A DNA stretch of 64,000 nucleotides from Oceanobacillus neutriphilus. GTDB taxonomy: Bacteria > Bacillota > Bacilli > Bacillales > Amphibacillaceae. Position 1 is the first letter of the stretch. Each line of letters begins with the position of its first letter. Under the pieces are notes generated by a model. The model was not told where the DNA came from. It saw only the letters and a program-made list of their open reading frames with translations, and did not search any database. Positions 46,829-55,856 of this stretch are shown piece by piece. The translations under genes were made by a program, and so were the position numbers. Where the stretch lies: assembly GCF_014645515.1 (NCBI RefSeq), contig NZ_BMLW01000010.1, positions 179,623 through 243,622 of the forward strand, given 5' to 3'.

Positions 46829-47923
46829 GTGAGTCAGAGTGGACGTGTTTTAGTTATCTACCCCGACATGTATATCACCACAATTGGTGTATTTGAAGGA
46901 AATCATCATTTATATCAGCAGACGATTATTCATAATGAAGATGAGTTAAATCATTTTGACCAGCTTATCGACCAGGTTGTTTACAGAAAGCAGGCCATTT
47001 TTGAACAGCTTGATTTGGATGGAATGAATACATCGCGTTTTATAAGTGTATGCGGCCGGGGTGGAATATTACGTCCAATCAGGGGTGGAACTTACCAGGT
47101 AAATGATGCGATGCTCTATGATTTAAAAACAAATGCCTATGGAGAGCATGTATCTAACCTGGGAGCAATCCTTGCTTATGATATTGCTGAGAATTTAAAT
47201 ATAAAAGCGTATATTGTTGATCCGCCAGTAGTGGATGAAATGCAGAAAATAGCTAAATATACAGGCATTCCGGAAATAGAGAGGGCCAGTATCTTTCATT
47301 CTCTTAATCATCGGCATGCCGGCAGAATTGCTGCAAAACAAATTGGGGCTGCATACAATTCTTTAAAACTTATCTCTATTCATATTGCGAGAGGAATTAC
47401 CATTGCTGCACACCGCGCGGGAAAAATTATAGATGTAACGAATGGCGTTGATGGAGAAGGTCCTTTTACGATAGACCGCTCCGGAAGTATTCCTTTAAAG
47501 GGCTTCCTGACCTATATATCTGAACAATATTCTAGTGTAGAGGATTTTGATTGGAATCAGTTACAGCAAGCTGGAGGATTAAAGGCTTATTTGCACACAG
47601 AAGATCCTTCTATAATCCGTTCCAGGCTGCTGCAGGGAGATCGGCATACCAAAGAGATAATCGAAGCACAGGCATACCAGATCGCCAAAGAAATTGGGGC
47701 AATGAGTACAGTTTTGCAAGGAGAGGTTGACGGAATTGTTTTTACCGGAAAGATTAGTGAGAATGATTTTGTCATTGATGCGATTATTCCAAGAATAAAC
47801 TGGATTGCTGATGTAATGGTGTTTCCGGGGAAAAATGATTTAGAGGCAATGAATGAAGGGGTTTTAGAAGTTTTAAATAATCCCGGGGAAGTAAAGATAT
47901 ACGTAGCAGAGGAGGCTAATTAG
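46829..47923 (+). CDS. buk: Butyrate kinase
   Basis: This ASKHA-fold acyl kinase interconverts (branched) acyl phosphate and the acid with ADP/ATP. GTG 46829 is used (364 residues, as in B. subtilis), with ATGGAGGTT 6 bases upstream; the in-frame ATG at 46787 has no site. Recognisable segments: CGRGGILRPIRGGTYQVND, ASIFHSLNHRHAGRIAAKQ, IHIARGITIAAHRAGKIIDV-type ISIHIARGITIAAHRAG, and the C-terminal VFTGKIS. Its usual partner Ptb, which makes the acyl phosphate, is not in the operon. Confidence 0.94.
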   Translation: MSQSGRVLVIYPDMYITTIGVFEGNHHLYQQTIIHNEDELNHFDQLIDQVVYRKQAIFEQLDLDGMNTSRFISVCGRGGILRPIRGGTYQVNDAMLYDLKTNAYGEHVSNLGAILAYDIAENLNIKAYIVDPPVVDEMQKIAKYTGIPEIERASIFHSLNHRHAGRIAAKQIGAAYNSLKLISIHIARGITIAAHRAGKIIDVTNGVDGEGPFTIDRSGSIPLKGFLTYISEQYSSVEDFDWNQLQQAGGLKAYLHTEDPSIIRSRLLQGDRHTKEIIEAQAYQIAKEIGAMSTVLQGEVDGIVFTGKISENDFVIDAIIPRINWIADVMVFPGKNDLEAMNEGVLEVLNNPGEVKIYVAEEAN

Positions 47924-49345
47924 ATGGCTGCAGAGTACGATTTAGTCATTTTAGGCGGCGGAACAGGCGGTTATGTTGCTGCAATCCGTGCGAGTCAGTT
48001 AAAAATGAAAGTAGCAATCGTTGAAAAAGCTGAATTAGGAGGAACGTGTTTACATAGAGGCTGTATTCCTTCTAAAGCATTGCTCCGCAGTGCAGAAGTT
48101 TACCAGCAAACCAGAAAAGCAGATGAATTTGGTGTTGAGGTGAATGAACCGGTCTTAAACTTTATCAAGGTACAGCAAAGAAAAAAAGCAATCGTTGACC
48201 AATTGCACAAAGGCGTCCAGGGGCTAATGAAAAAAGGAAAAATAGATGTCTATCAGGGATTTGGCCGTATCTTAGGACCGAGTATCTTTTCACCAATGCC
48301 TGGTACTATCTCCGTTGAGTATGAAAACGGCGACGAAAACGATATGCTAATTCCTAAAAATGTTTTAATCGCAACTGGTTCTGAGCCAAATAACTTACCT
48401 GGTCTGGATTTTGACGGTGAGCTTGTCATTAGCTCCAATGAAGCGCTGGAAATGGAGGAACTTCCAAAATCCATGCTCATCGTAGGCGGCGGAGTGATCG
48501 GGATTGAATGGGCATCCATGCTGAATGATTTCGGGGTAGATGTAACTGTGCTGGAGTATCAAAAGCAGATTCTGCCGACAGAGGATAGAGATGTCGCAAA
48601 AGAGATGGAAAAGCAATTGAAAAAAAGAGGCGTGAAAATTGTAACGGGTGCTAATGTTCAGGCAGATACATTAGTGAAAAACGGCAATATCTCCGTTGAG
48701 GCAATGATTGGTGATAAAACCGAACGCTTTGAGGCTGAAAAAATGCTTGTATCTGTCGGAAGAAAAGCAAATATCGAAAATATCGGGATTGAGAACACCG
48801 ATATCCAAATTTCGAATCATGTTATCGATACAAATGAATTTTACCAGACAAAGGAATCACATATTTATGCGATTGGCGATGTCATCGGCGGGATGCAGCT
48901 TGCTCATGTAGCTTCTCATGAAGGTATTATTGCTGTCGAGCATATCGCAGATGAAAAGCCGCAAAAAATAGATTATAATACAGTATCAAGCTGTATATAT
49001 GCAAACCCGGAAGCGGCAAGAGTCGGTCTGACAGAAAAGCAGGCAAAAGAAGAAGGCTATGAGCTTGCCGTCGGAAAATTTCCTTTTAAAGCAGTTGGAA
49101 AAGCACTGGTTTATGGTGAAACAGACGGCTTTGTAAAAATAATTACAGATAAAAAAACAGAGGATTTATTAGGAGTTCATATGATTGGTCCGCATGTAAC
49201 AGATATGATATCTGAAGCCGGATTGGCAAAAGTATTGGACGCAACTGCATGGGAAATCAGCCAGACAATTCACCCGCATCCATCCTTATCAGAGGTTATC
49301 GGTGAAGCAGCTCTGGCAGTTGACGGAAAACAGGTTCATGGATAA
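47924..49345 (+). CDS. lpdV: Dihydrolipoyl dehydrogenase (E3) of the branched-chain complex
   Basis: This flavoprotein reoxidises the dihydrolipoyl arm with NAD. The FAD site LVILGGGTGGYVAAI is at about 7-21 and the redox disulfide C42/C47 in GGTCLHRGCIPSKAL. The NAD site IVGGGVIGIEWAS is near 186, and the C-terminal dimer-interface catalytic histidine is in HPHPSLSEVIGE. It has 473 residues. The ATG follows the buk stop without a gap, with AGAGGAGG upstream. Confidence 0.96.
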   Translation: MAAEYDLVILGGGTGGYVAAIRASQLKMKVAIVEKAELGGTCLHRGCIPSKALLRSAEVYQQTRKADEFGVEVNEPVLNFIKVQQRKKAIVDQLHKGVQGLMKKGKIDVYQGFGRILGPSIFSPMPGTISVEYENGDENDMLIPKNVLIATGSEPNNLPGLDFDGELVISSNEALEMEELPKSMLIVGGGVIGIEWASMLNDFGVDVTVLEYQKQILPTEDRDVAKEMEKQLKKRGVKIVTGANVQADTLVKNGNISVEAMIGDKTERFEAEKMLVSVGRKANIENIGIENTDIQISNHVIDTNEFYQTKESHIYAIGDVIGGMQLAHVASHEGIIAVEHIADEKPQKIDYNTVSSCIYANPEAARVGLTEKQAKEEGYELAVGKFPFKAVGKALVYGETDGFVKIITDKKTEDLLGVHMIGPHVTDMISEAGLAKVLDATAWEISQTIHPHPSLSEVIGEAALAVDGKQVHG

Positions 49346-49390
49346 ATGAATACCATTTAATGCTGTGAAATGGCTGAAGGAGGGAAATAT

Positions 49391-50395
49391 ATGAAACAAA
49401 CATCTTGGGAAAATGTTAGTAACGAGATGGCTGTCGAAATGTTTGAAATGATGCTGTTAGCAAGAAAGATAGATGAAAGAATGTGGCTGTTAAACCGTTC
49501 AGGGAAAATACCATTTGTGGTTTCCTGTCAAGGGCAGGAAGCAGCACAGGTCGGAGCAGCTTTTGCATTGGACCGGTCTGTTGATTATACAGCTCCGTAT
49601 TATAGAGATTTAGGGGTTGTTTTAGCTTTTGGAATGACAGCAAAAGATTTAATGTTATTTGCATTCGCAAAAGCAGAAGATCCAAATTCAGCGGGCCGTC
49701 AAATGCCGGGTCACTTTGGTCAAAAGAAAAATCGCATTCTGACCGGTTCTTCTCCGGTAACAACGCAAGTCCCTCATGCGGTTGGTGTAGCATTAGCATG
49801 CAAAATGGATAAAAAAGATATTGCGACTTTTGTTACTCTGGGAGAGGGTTCTTCCAATCAAGGTGATTTTCATGAAGGCTTAAACTTTGCCGGAGTCCAT
49901 AAGCTTCCAGTTATCACAATGGTTGAAAATAATAAATATGCTATTTCTGTACCTTACGACCGCCAAGTAGCAAGTGAGACGGTTTCCCAAAGGGCATCGT
50001 CTTATGGTATGCCGGGAGTTACTGTGGACGGAAATGATCCTATTGCTGTTTATCAGGCGGTCAGAGAAGCAAGAGAAAGAGCTGTCAACGGGGAAGGTCC
50101 AACGTTGATTGAGGCATTAACCTACCGCTTCACAGCACATTCCAGTGACGATGATGACCGTGTTTATCGGGAACAGGATGAAGTAAAGAAAGCGAAAGAG
50201 AAGGATTCCATTATTACATTTGCTGAAAAATTAAAAGAAAAAAATATTATAGATGAGGTAAAAGAAAAAGAAATTCATGAGCGCCTGAATGAAATCGTGA
50301 ATGAAGCAACAGATTATGCAGAAAAAGCTCCATATGCAGCTCCAGAGGATACATTGAAGTATGTTTATGAGGAATTGGACGAAGGAGGGGAATAA
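49391..50395 (+). CDS. bkdAA: Branched-chain 2-oxo acid dehydrogenase E1 alpha
   Basis: This thiamine diphosphate subunit decarboxylates branched 2-oxo acids with BkdAB. It has 334 residues. The TPP-binding segment GEGSSNQGDFHEGLNFAGVH ends in VENNKYAISVP (about 155-190). MPGHFGQKKNRI and the phosphorylation-loop-like TYRFTAHSSDDDDRVYR are also present. ATG 49391 has AAGGAGGG 6 bases upstream; the in-frame ATG 49370 has no site. Confidence 0.96.
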   Translation: MKQTSWENVSNEMAVEMFEMMLLARKIDERMWLLNRSGKIPFVVSCQGQEAAQVGAAFALDRSVDYTAPYYRDLGVVLAFGMTAKDLMLFAFAKAEDPNSAGRQMPGHFGQKKNRILTGSSPVTTQVPHAVGVALACKMDKKDIATFVTLGEGSSNQGDFHEGLNFAGVHKLPVITMVENNKYAISVPYDRQVASETVSQRASSYGMPGVTVDGNDPIAVYQAVREARERAVNGEGPTLIEALTYRFTAHSSDDDDRVYREQDEVKKAKEKDSIITFAEKLKEKNIIDEVKEKEIHERLNEIVNEATDYAEKAPYAAPEDTLKYVYEELDEGGE

Positions 50396-50398
50396 TCA

Positions 50399-51382
50399 AT
50401 GCCTGTTATGTCTTATATACAAGCAATTACAGCAGCTCTGGAAGAAGAGATGCAAAAAGATGAGAATGTATTTATTCTTGGTGAGGATGTAGGTAAAAAA
50501 GGCGGCGTGTTTAAAGCAACCCATGGACTTTATGATACTTTTGGGGAAGACCGTGTATTAGATACACCACTGGCAGAATCTGCTATTGCCGGGGTTGCTA
50601 TTGGTGCAGCGATGTACGGGAAACGGCCGGTTGCAGAGATGCAATTTGCTGATTTTATCATGCCGGCAGTAAACCAAATAGTTTCCGAAGCTGCAAAAAT
50701 CCGCTACCGCTCCAATAATGATTGGAATTGTCCTATTACGATCCGGGCTCCATATGGAGGCGGCGTACATGGCGCTTTGTATCACTCTCAATCTATAGAA
50801 GCATTGTTTGCAAATCAACCGGGATTAAAGATTGTTATGCCCTCAAGTCCGTATGATGTAAAAGGATTGTTGAAGGCTTCTATACGTGATAATGATCCCG
50901 TCTTATTTTTAGAACATAAGCGTGCTTACCGTTTATTGAAGGAAGAGGTACCTGAGGATGATTATGTCCTTCCGATTGGTAAAGCAGATGTAAAAAGAGA
51001 AGGCGACGATATTACTGTCATTACTTATGGTCTATGTGTTCATTTTGCGTTACAGGCTGCCGAAAGATTAGCAGCAGACGGAATAGAAGCACATATCCTT
51101 GATTTACGTACGGTATATCCGCTGGATCAGGAGGCTATTATAAAAGCAGCAAGCAAAACCGGAAAGGTGCTCCTTGTTACGGAAGACAATAAAGAAGGCA
51201 GCGTAATAAGTGAAGTAGCTGCCATTATTTCAGAGAATTGCTTATTTGATTTAGATGCTCCAATCCAGCGTCTGGCCGGTCCTGATGTGCCGGCAATGCC
51301 TTATGCACCGACAATGGAAAAATATTTTATGTTAAACCCGGATAAAGTTGAAAAAGCAATGCGCGACCTTGCGGAATATTAA
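50399..51382 (+). CDS. bkdAB: Branched-chain 2-oxo acid dehydrogenase E1 beta
   Basis: This transketolase-type partner subunit of BkdAA has 327 residues. Landmarks: FILGEDVGKKGGVFKATHGL (about 25-44), DTPLAESAIAGVAIGAAMYG, FADFIMPAVNQI, RAPYGGGVHGALYHSQS, and the C-terminal swivel domain with ILDLRTVYPLD. It starts 3 bases after the bkdAA stop, with AAGGAGGGG at the end of bkdAA, so coupled translation is likely. Confidence 0.97.
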   Translation: MPVMSYIQAITAALEEEMQKDENVFILGEDVGKKGGVFKATHGLYDTFGEDRVLDTPLAESAIAGVAIGAAMYGKRPVAEMQFADFIMPAVNQIVSEAAKIRYRSNNDWNCPITIRAPYGGGVHGALYHSQSIEALFANQPGLKIVMPSSPYDVKGLLKASIRDNDPVLFLEHKRAYRLLKEEVPEDDYVLPIGKADVKREGDDITVITYGLCVHFALQAAERLAADGIEAHILDLRTVYPLDQEAIIKAASKTGKVLLVTEDNKEGSVISEVAAIISENCLFDLDAPIQRLAGPDVPAMPYAPTMEKYFMLNPDKVEKAMRDLAEY

Positions 51383-51396
51383 TTGGAGGTAGAACT

Positions 51397-52671
51397 ATGA
51401 GTGTTGAAAAAATGACAATGCCTCAGCTTGGTGAGAGTGTAACAGAAGGAACGGTCAGTACTTGGCTTATTTCTGTTGGGGACCAGGTGAATAAATACGA
51501 CCCTATTGCTGAAGTAATGACGGATAAAGTAAATGCAGAAGTCCCCTCTTCCTATACAGGGACAATCACAGAGCTTGTGGTAGAAGAAGGAGAAACAGTG
51601 GAGATCGGGGCCCTGATCTGTTATATAGAAACAGATCAGGCTGCTGTTTCAGGAGATTCGGAAGCATCTGGTGAAAAAGATTCAAATACGGAAGATGGTA
51701 CAGCTAAGAAAGAAGCTGCCGATAAAGACAGTTCAATGAAAAAAAGATATTCCCCTGCTGTATTACGTTTATCTCAGGAGCATAATATCGACCTGGATAA
51801 AATTGAAGGAACAGGCAAAGGTGGAAGAATTACCAGAAAAGATGTCGAGAAGCGTATTGAAAATGGAGGAACACCTCAAGAACAGGCAAAGTCTTCTGAA
51901 GAGAAGAAAGCAGAAACAGCTCCAGCAAAAGAAGGACCGTCTGCACCAAAAGAAAGCATACAAACCTCGGCAGGAGATATTGAAATTCCTGTGAAGGGTG
52001 TCCGGAAAGTGATTGCTGAAAATATGGCCCGTTCGAAGCAAGAAATTCCCCATGCCTGGATGCAGGTAGAGGCAGATGTTACGAACTTAATGAAATACCG
52101 TAATCGTGTAAAGGAATCATTTAAAAATCAGGAAGGCTTCTCTTTAACTCCTTTTGCATTTTTTGTAAAGGCCGTTGCACAGGGCTTAAAGGAATATCCT
52201 GAATTAAACAGCATGTGGGCTGGAGATAAGATTATTCAGAAAAAGGATATTCATTTATCCATTGCAGTAGCCAAGGATAAAGAATTGTTTGTTCCTGTGA
52301 TTAAACATGCAGATGAAAAGACAATAAAGGCAATTGCCCGAGATATTACAACACTGGCAGCAAAAGCCCGCCAAGGTAAACTATCTCCAGAGGATATGCA
52401 GGGCGGCACATTCACTGTCAATAACACAGGCTCCTTTGGGTCCGTTTCGTCGATGGGAGTTATTAATTCTCCACAGGCGGCAATTTTACAGGTGGAATCG
52501 ATTGTAAAACGTCCTGTTATTATTGATGATATGTTTGCAGCCAGAGACATGGTGAATTTATCACTTTCCTTGGATCATCGTATTTTAGACGGACTGGTAT
52601 GTGGAAGATTTTTAGCCCGTGTAAAAGAAATTCTTGAAGGTATGAATGAATCTTCCATCACCCTTTATTAA
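51397..52671 (+). CDS. bkdB: Branched-chain 2-oxo acid dehydrogenase E2 (acyltransferase)
   Basis: This core subunit transfers the acyl group to CoA, giving isobutyryl-, isovaleryl- and 2-methylbutyryl-CoA, primers for branched fatty acids. Domains: lipoyl domain (about 1-77) with the lipoylated K44 in VMTDKVNAEVPS; a charged linker; a peripheral-subunit-binding domain (about 116-150, RYSPAVLRLSQEHNID); a second flexible linker; and the catalytic domain with H394 in LDHRILDG. It has 424 residues. It is the last gene of the operon, followed by a palindromic repeat that can act as terminator. Confidence 0.97.
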   Translation: MSVEKMTMPQLGESVTEGTVSTWLISVGDQVNKYDPIAEVMTDKVNAEVPSSYTGTITELVVEEGETVEIGALICYIETDQAAVSGDSEASGEKDSNTEDGTAKKEAADKDSSMKKRYSPAVLRLSQEHNIDLDKIEGTGKGGRITRKDVEKRIENGGTPQEQAKSSEEKKAETAPAKEGPSAPKESIQTSAGDIEIPVKGVRKVIAENMARSKQEIPHAWMQVEADVTNLMKYRNRVKESFKNQEGFSLTPFAFFVKAVAQGLKEYPELNSMWAGDKIIQKKDIHLSIAVAKDKELFVPVIKHADEKTIKAIARDITTLAAKARQGKLSPEDMQGGTFTVNNTGSFGSVSSMGVINSPQAAILQVESIVKRPVIIDDMFAARDMVNLSLSLDHRILDGLVCGRFLARVKEILEGMNESSITLY

Positions 52672-52678
52672 TAGTGCA

Positions 52679-52750
52679 TGTTCAAAAAGTCCGGTAAATA
52701 AACCCGCAGTTCGTATAGTGTCCTGTCATTTTTATTGGACTTTTTGAACA
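52679..52750. repeat. Palindromic TGTTCAAAAAGTCC repeat, also bkd operon terminator
   Basis: TGTTCAAAAAGTCC (52679-52692) and GGACTTTTTGAACA (52737-52750) are perfect 14-bp terminal inverted repeats around 44 bases. One arm and its inner flank recur, in the opposite orientation, at 59792-59933. It lies 7 bases after bkdB, so it may end the operon transcript. Confidence 0.75.
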
Positions 52751-52839
52751 TTCTCTAATAGAGTGGAAGCCGATAGATTGAATTTTTAATGACTAGCTGA
52801 TAAGCTATAAATATATTTTAAGCAAAAGGGTGGAGTTCA

Positions 52840-53271
52840 ATGGATTTTGATTTATTTATGCAGGATGTAGTTAAAGTTGCCAGAACAGATATAACGGAAG
52901 CAGGCTATGAAGAAGCGCGTACAGCAGAAGAAGTGGATGAAGCGCTGTCCCGTGAAGGTACAACCCTTGTTATGGTTAATTCTACCTGCGGATGTGCAGG
53001 CGGAGTAGCTCGTCCGGCGGCAGGAAATGCGATTCATTATGATAAGCGTCCGGATCATTTAGTGACAGTATTCGCTGGTCAGGATCAGGAAGCAACAGCA
53101 CAGGCAAGAACTTATTTTGAAGGATTTGCACCGTCTTCACCAAGTTTCGCATTGCTTAAGGATGGAAATATCCTTGCAATGGTAGAACGAAATCAAATTG
53201 AAGGACATAGTGCAATGGATGTTTCTGCTAAACTTCAAAATCTGTTTGATCAATATTGTGAAGAAGTGTAA
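52840..53271 (+). CDS. brxB: Bacilliredoxin BrxB (YqiW/YphP family)
   Basis: This thioredoxin-fold protein (DUF1094) removes bacillithiol from mixed disulfides on proteins. The unusual CGC active site is at residues 50-52 ([15 protein letters not shown]), as in BrxA and BrxB. It has 143 residues. B. subtilis has yqiW next to the bkd region, supporting BrxB rather than BrxA. The ribosome-binding site is GGTGGAG. Confidence 0.93.
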   Translation: MDFDLFMQDVVKVARTDITEAGYEEARTAEEVDEALSREGTTLVMVNSTCGCAGGVARPAAGNAIHYDKRPDHLVTVFAGQDQEATAQARTYFEGFAPSSPSFALLKDGNILAMVERNQIEGHSAMDVSAKLQNLFDQYCEEV

Positions 53272-53348
53272 GGAATTATAGATAGGCTGCCAAATGGCAG
53301 CCTTCTTTGCTTTACTTATGTGAAAATACCTCAGGAGGTACATAAAGG

Positions 53349-54332
53349 GTGAAAATTGGATACCGCACCTTAAAAACTGCTATCGGGACTCCAGTTGCCA
53401 TATCGCTGGCACAATGGGTCGGTCTTTCGAATTTTATTTCAGCAGGGATTCTAACAATTTTATGTATACAGCCATCAAGAAAGTCTTCCTTTTTAAGTGC
53501 CTGGCAACGGTTTGTTGCGTGTGCAGCAGCCGTTGTTTTTTCATGTGTCATTTTTGAATTAATTGGCTATCATGCAATTTCTATATGTATATTGCTTCTA
53601 TTATTTATTCCTGCAACGGTGGCGTTGAAGGCAACTCCTGGTATTGCCTCCAGTTCCGTTGTCATGCTGAACCTGTATGGATCTGGACAGGTGACGCTTT
53701 CTTTGATTGGAGAGCAGTTCGTTCTTATTACTATCGGACTCGGAACTGGACTGTTGCTGAATCTTTATATGCCGAGCTTAGAAAATAAATTAAAGAAGCT
53801 GCAATTTCGATTAGAAAGTAATTTCAGCCGTATTTTATATGAATATTCTCTATATATTCGAGATGAAAATGAAATGTGGCAAGGAAAAGAAATTGCGATT
53901 ACAGAAGACATACTTGTTGAAGCAAAACGATTAGTCATTCGGGATAGAGAAAATCACCTGCTGCGGAATGAACATACTTATTATAATTATTTTAAAATGA
54001 GAGAAAGACAATTTGAACTTTTAAAGAAAATGCTACCTTTAGTAACGCATTTGCCAAAAACAGATGCCATTGCAATTAAAGTTGCGGATTTCTTTGAGCG
54101 TTTATCAAAATCCGTCCATCCAGGAAATACAGCTATTACCTTTTTAGAGGAATTAAAGGAACTAAAAAGAGAATTTCATGCTGAGGATTTACCGGAGACA
54201 AGGGAAGAGTTTGAAACAAGAGCATATTTATTTCAATTATTGAATGAAATAGAGGAATACTTGATTATTAAGAATAAATTTAAGAAAAGTGATGTATCTC
54301 ATTGGAAGAAAAGAAAAATTAAAATCAATTAA
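53349..54332 (+). CDS. yqjA: YqjA-like aromatic acid exporter-family membrane protein
   Basis: The 327-residue protein has an N-terminal half of about five hydrophobic segments (TPVAISLAQWVGLSNFISAG; CAAAVVFSCVIFELIGYHAI; LVTLSLIGEQFVLITIGLGT-type region) and a C-terminal cytoplasmic, charged, largely helical half (about 150-327). This is the ArAE_1/DUF939 layout of B. subtilis YqjA. The substrate is unknown. The GTG start 53349 has AGGAGG 10 bases upstream. It is followed by the large mosaic repeat. Confidence 0.87.
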   Translation: MKIGYRTLKTAIGTPVAISLAQWVGLSNFISAGILTILCIQPSRKSSFLSAWQRFVACAAAVVFSCVIFELIGYHAISICILLLLFIPATVALKATPGIASSSVVMLNLYGSGQVTLSLIGEQFVLITIGLGTGLLLNLYMPSLENKLKKLQFRLESNFSRILYEYSLYIRDENEMWQGKEIAITEDILVEAKRLVIRDRENHLLRNEHTYYNYFKMRERQFELLKKMLPLVTHLPKTDAIAIKVADFFERLSKSVHPGNTAITFLEELKELKREFHAEDLPETREEFETRAYLFQLLNEIEEYLIIKNKFKKSDVSHWKKRKIKIN

Positions 54333-54562
54333 AAATTTTCTTATCTATTGTTATTTAACTTTCGCACTTTAAAAAGAAACTTTCTATCTACAGGAACATG
54401 GGTTAATCATTTCTTCTATATATCTGTTGCTAAAGATAGAAGGTAAAGTGTAAAGGCGACCGCTACGGCGGACCGTTTTGCTTTCCTAGGGGCACGCTCT
54501 TCAGCTAACTTTTGCCAAGAAGAGCACTTGGCAAAAGTGGATCTTCAGATGGTGCTAATCCC

Positions 54563-54670
54563 TGTCCAGCTACAAGCGTCAAAAACTAGACAACTTCCCG
54601 ACAGCGCCCTACGATAAAGAAGACTTAGCGACTGGCAAGCCGTCAGGCGCAGACAGAGCTAAAGTCGCGC
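54563..54670 (+). repeat. GTCTAGCT-type repeat nested in copy B
   Basis: It shares CCCTACGATAAAGAAGAC, TTAGCGA and GTCAGGCG.AGACAGAG with 16255-16342. It interrupts the cassette-1 core of copy B, which copy A has uninterrupted. Confidence 0.75.
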
Positions 54671-55199
54671 TTATGCCCCGCGGGTGAAAGTCATCATCCG
54701 TTCGTAAACTCACGGTGATTCCTTTATCTCAGTTGCTTCGGTCCAGCTGTTACGTTTTTAAACGACGCTTTCCGCTTTCCTTTCAGGAGTCAAAACGGTC
54801 CGCCTCCGCTAGCAGGATATTCTATACAGTTGAAATAACTGAACAAATAAAAGGCAGATCAGACAGAAGAAATTTTTGTGTTGCATGGTAAACGTGCTCA
54901 GCAATCCTTGTTTTTGGTGTATGAAAGCTATTCTCGATATGAATTATTCATGCTGTCATGATTTGAACTGCTAAAAAACCATTTGAAACACCAGCATTTT
55001 TATTTAGGCTAAAAACGATGATTTCATCTAACTTCATCATGATATTATTTCTTCCATATGCTGTAGAATCCTATTAGAGCGCAGGCCAACCACGTAGACT
55101 CCTATGGGAACAGGGCGAGCTGAAGATCCACTTGAAAAGCGGGTTTCTTTTCAAGTTAGCTGAAGCCGTCCCCATGGCAGACTAAGGTCGCAACGTCCT

Positions 55200-55282
55200 G
55201 GGGTTGCGATTACTCACCCCATTGAAAAGAGTTGTTGCAACGTCTGCACTAGTACGTCCTGGGACTGCGATTACTCGTCCCA
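55200..55282 (+). repeat. Two short GGGAC..GTCCC hairpin units
   Basis: GGGGTTGCGATTACTCACCC (from 55200) and GGGACTGCGATTACTCGTCC (from 55261) are the same 22-base unit with covarying stem bases, as at 16363-16384. The compensatory change suggests selection for the hairpin or recent duplication within palindromic repeats. Confidence 0.65.
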
Positions 55283-55476
55283 CCGGAAACATTTGTACGT
55301 CGGAAAGCGGAGTGGTTGGCCGGAGCGGAAGCTATACACAATAACCTGTTCAAAAAATAAAAAGATGAGTTAACTAAAAGCAAGCATGTTAACAGAGACC
55401 ATGTACATCTTGGAACAGCAAGATTTATATGTTTATTGTTAGGTGCGAAAGTTGAGTTACATATGAAACGGATTAT

Positions 55477-55528
55477 AAAAAAATCTGTACAGAAATTAGT
55501 GGAGTAAATTTCTGTACAGACTTTTTTT
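55477..55528. terminator. Bidirectional terminator between the repeat and the Prli42-like gene
   Basis: TCTGTACAGAAA (55484-55495) pairs with TTTCTGTACAGA (55509-55520), with seven A on the left and seven T on the right. The right T run overlaps the stop codon of the minus-strand miniprotein gene. Confidence 0.88.
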
Positions 55529-55655
55529 AGACAAATGCTGCTAACCCAGCTGTAATTGCTGAAATAACCATAAGAGCGACCATGAAATATACGATAATTT
55601 TATTGCGTCGTGCCCGTTTAGACTGTTTTTTCTGCACGGATTGTTTTGCTGCCAT
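55527..55655 (-). CDS. Prli42-like (DUF4044) membrane miniprotein, 42 residues
   Basis: The sequence is a basic N-terminus (KKQSKRARRNK) followed by one helix (IIVYFMVALMVISAITAGLA). This resembles the DUF4044/Prli42 family, whose Listeria member tethers the stressosome to the membrane. GGAGG lies 6 bases before the ATG. No other gene is co-oriented next to it. The family call is from pattern memory; the gene itself is well supported by the start context, coherent topology and the terminator at its stop. Confidence 0.7.
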   Translation of the reverse strand: MAAKQSVQKKQSKRARRNKIIVYFMVALMVISAITAGLAAFV

Positions 55656-55856
55656 GAAAAATCCTCCTTCATCCTCCGATATCATCTATCGTTATTCTAA
55701 CGCGAATTTGTTGATCAGACAAGTTAATAATATAAACTTTTCCAGAAACGTTCTTTATCATTTTATCTATTCTGCATTAGAAGACTGGCAATTTAAGGCT
55801 TTCTACTGTAAAAAAATTAAAAAATATAGTAGCCTATTGGATAGGAGGTTACAAAT

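Larger units (their letters stand above)
54357..55456 (+). repeat. Dispersed mosaic repeat, copy B (longest, two cassettes)
   Basis: This 1.1-kb non-coding composite is bounded by AACTTTCGCAC and GTGCGAAAGTTGAG. Cassette 1 lies between GGCGGACCGTTTTG (ending 54480) and CAAAACGGTCCGCC (from 54791); cassette 2 between GCGCAGGCCAACCAC (near 55080) and GTGGTTGGCC (near 55312). Copies A and C each look like internal deletions of this form: A retains cassette 1, C cassette 2. The cassette-1 core is inverted relative to copy A and carries an inserted second repeat (54563-54670). There is no ORF of coding character in it. Confidence 0.85.

Noticed and set aside
54357..55456. Possible CRISPR array or structured non-coding RNA
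   Set aside because: Repeats are palindromic modules of differing lengths without regular spacers or cas genes; the same sequences occur dispersed elsewhere, so it is a mosaic repeat.
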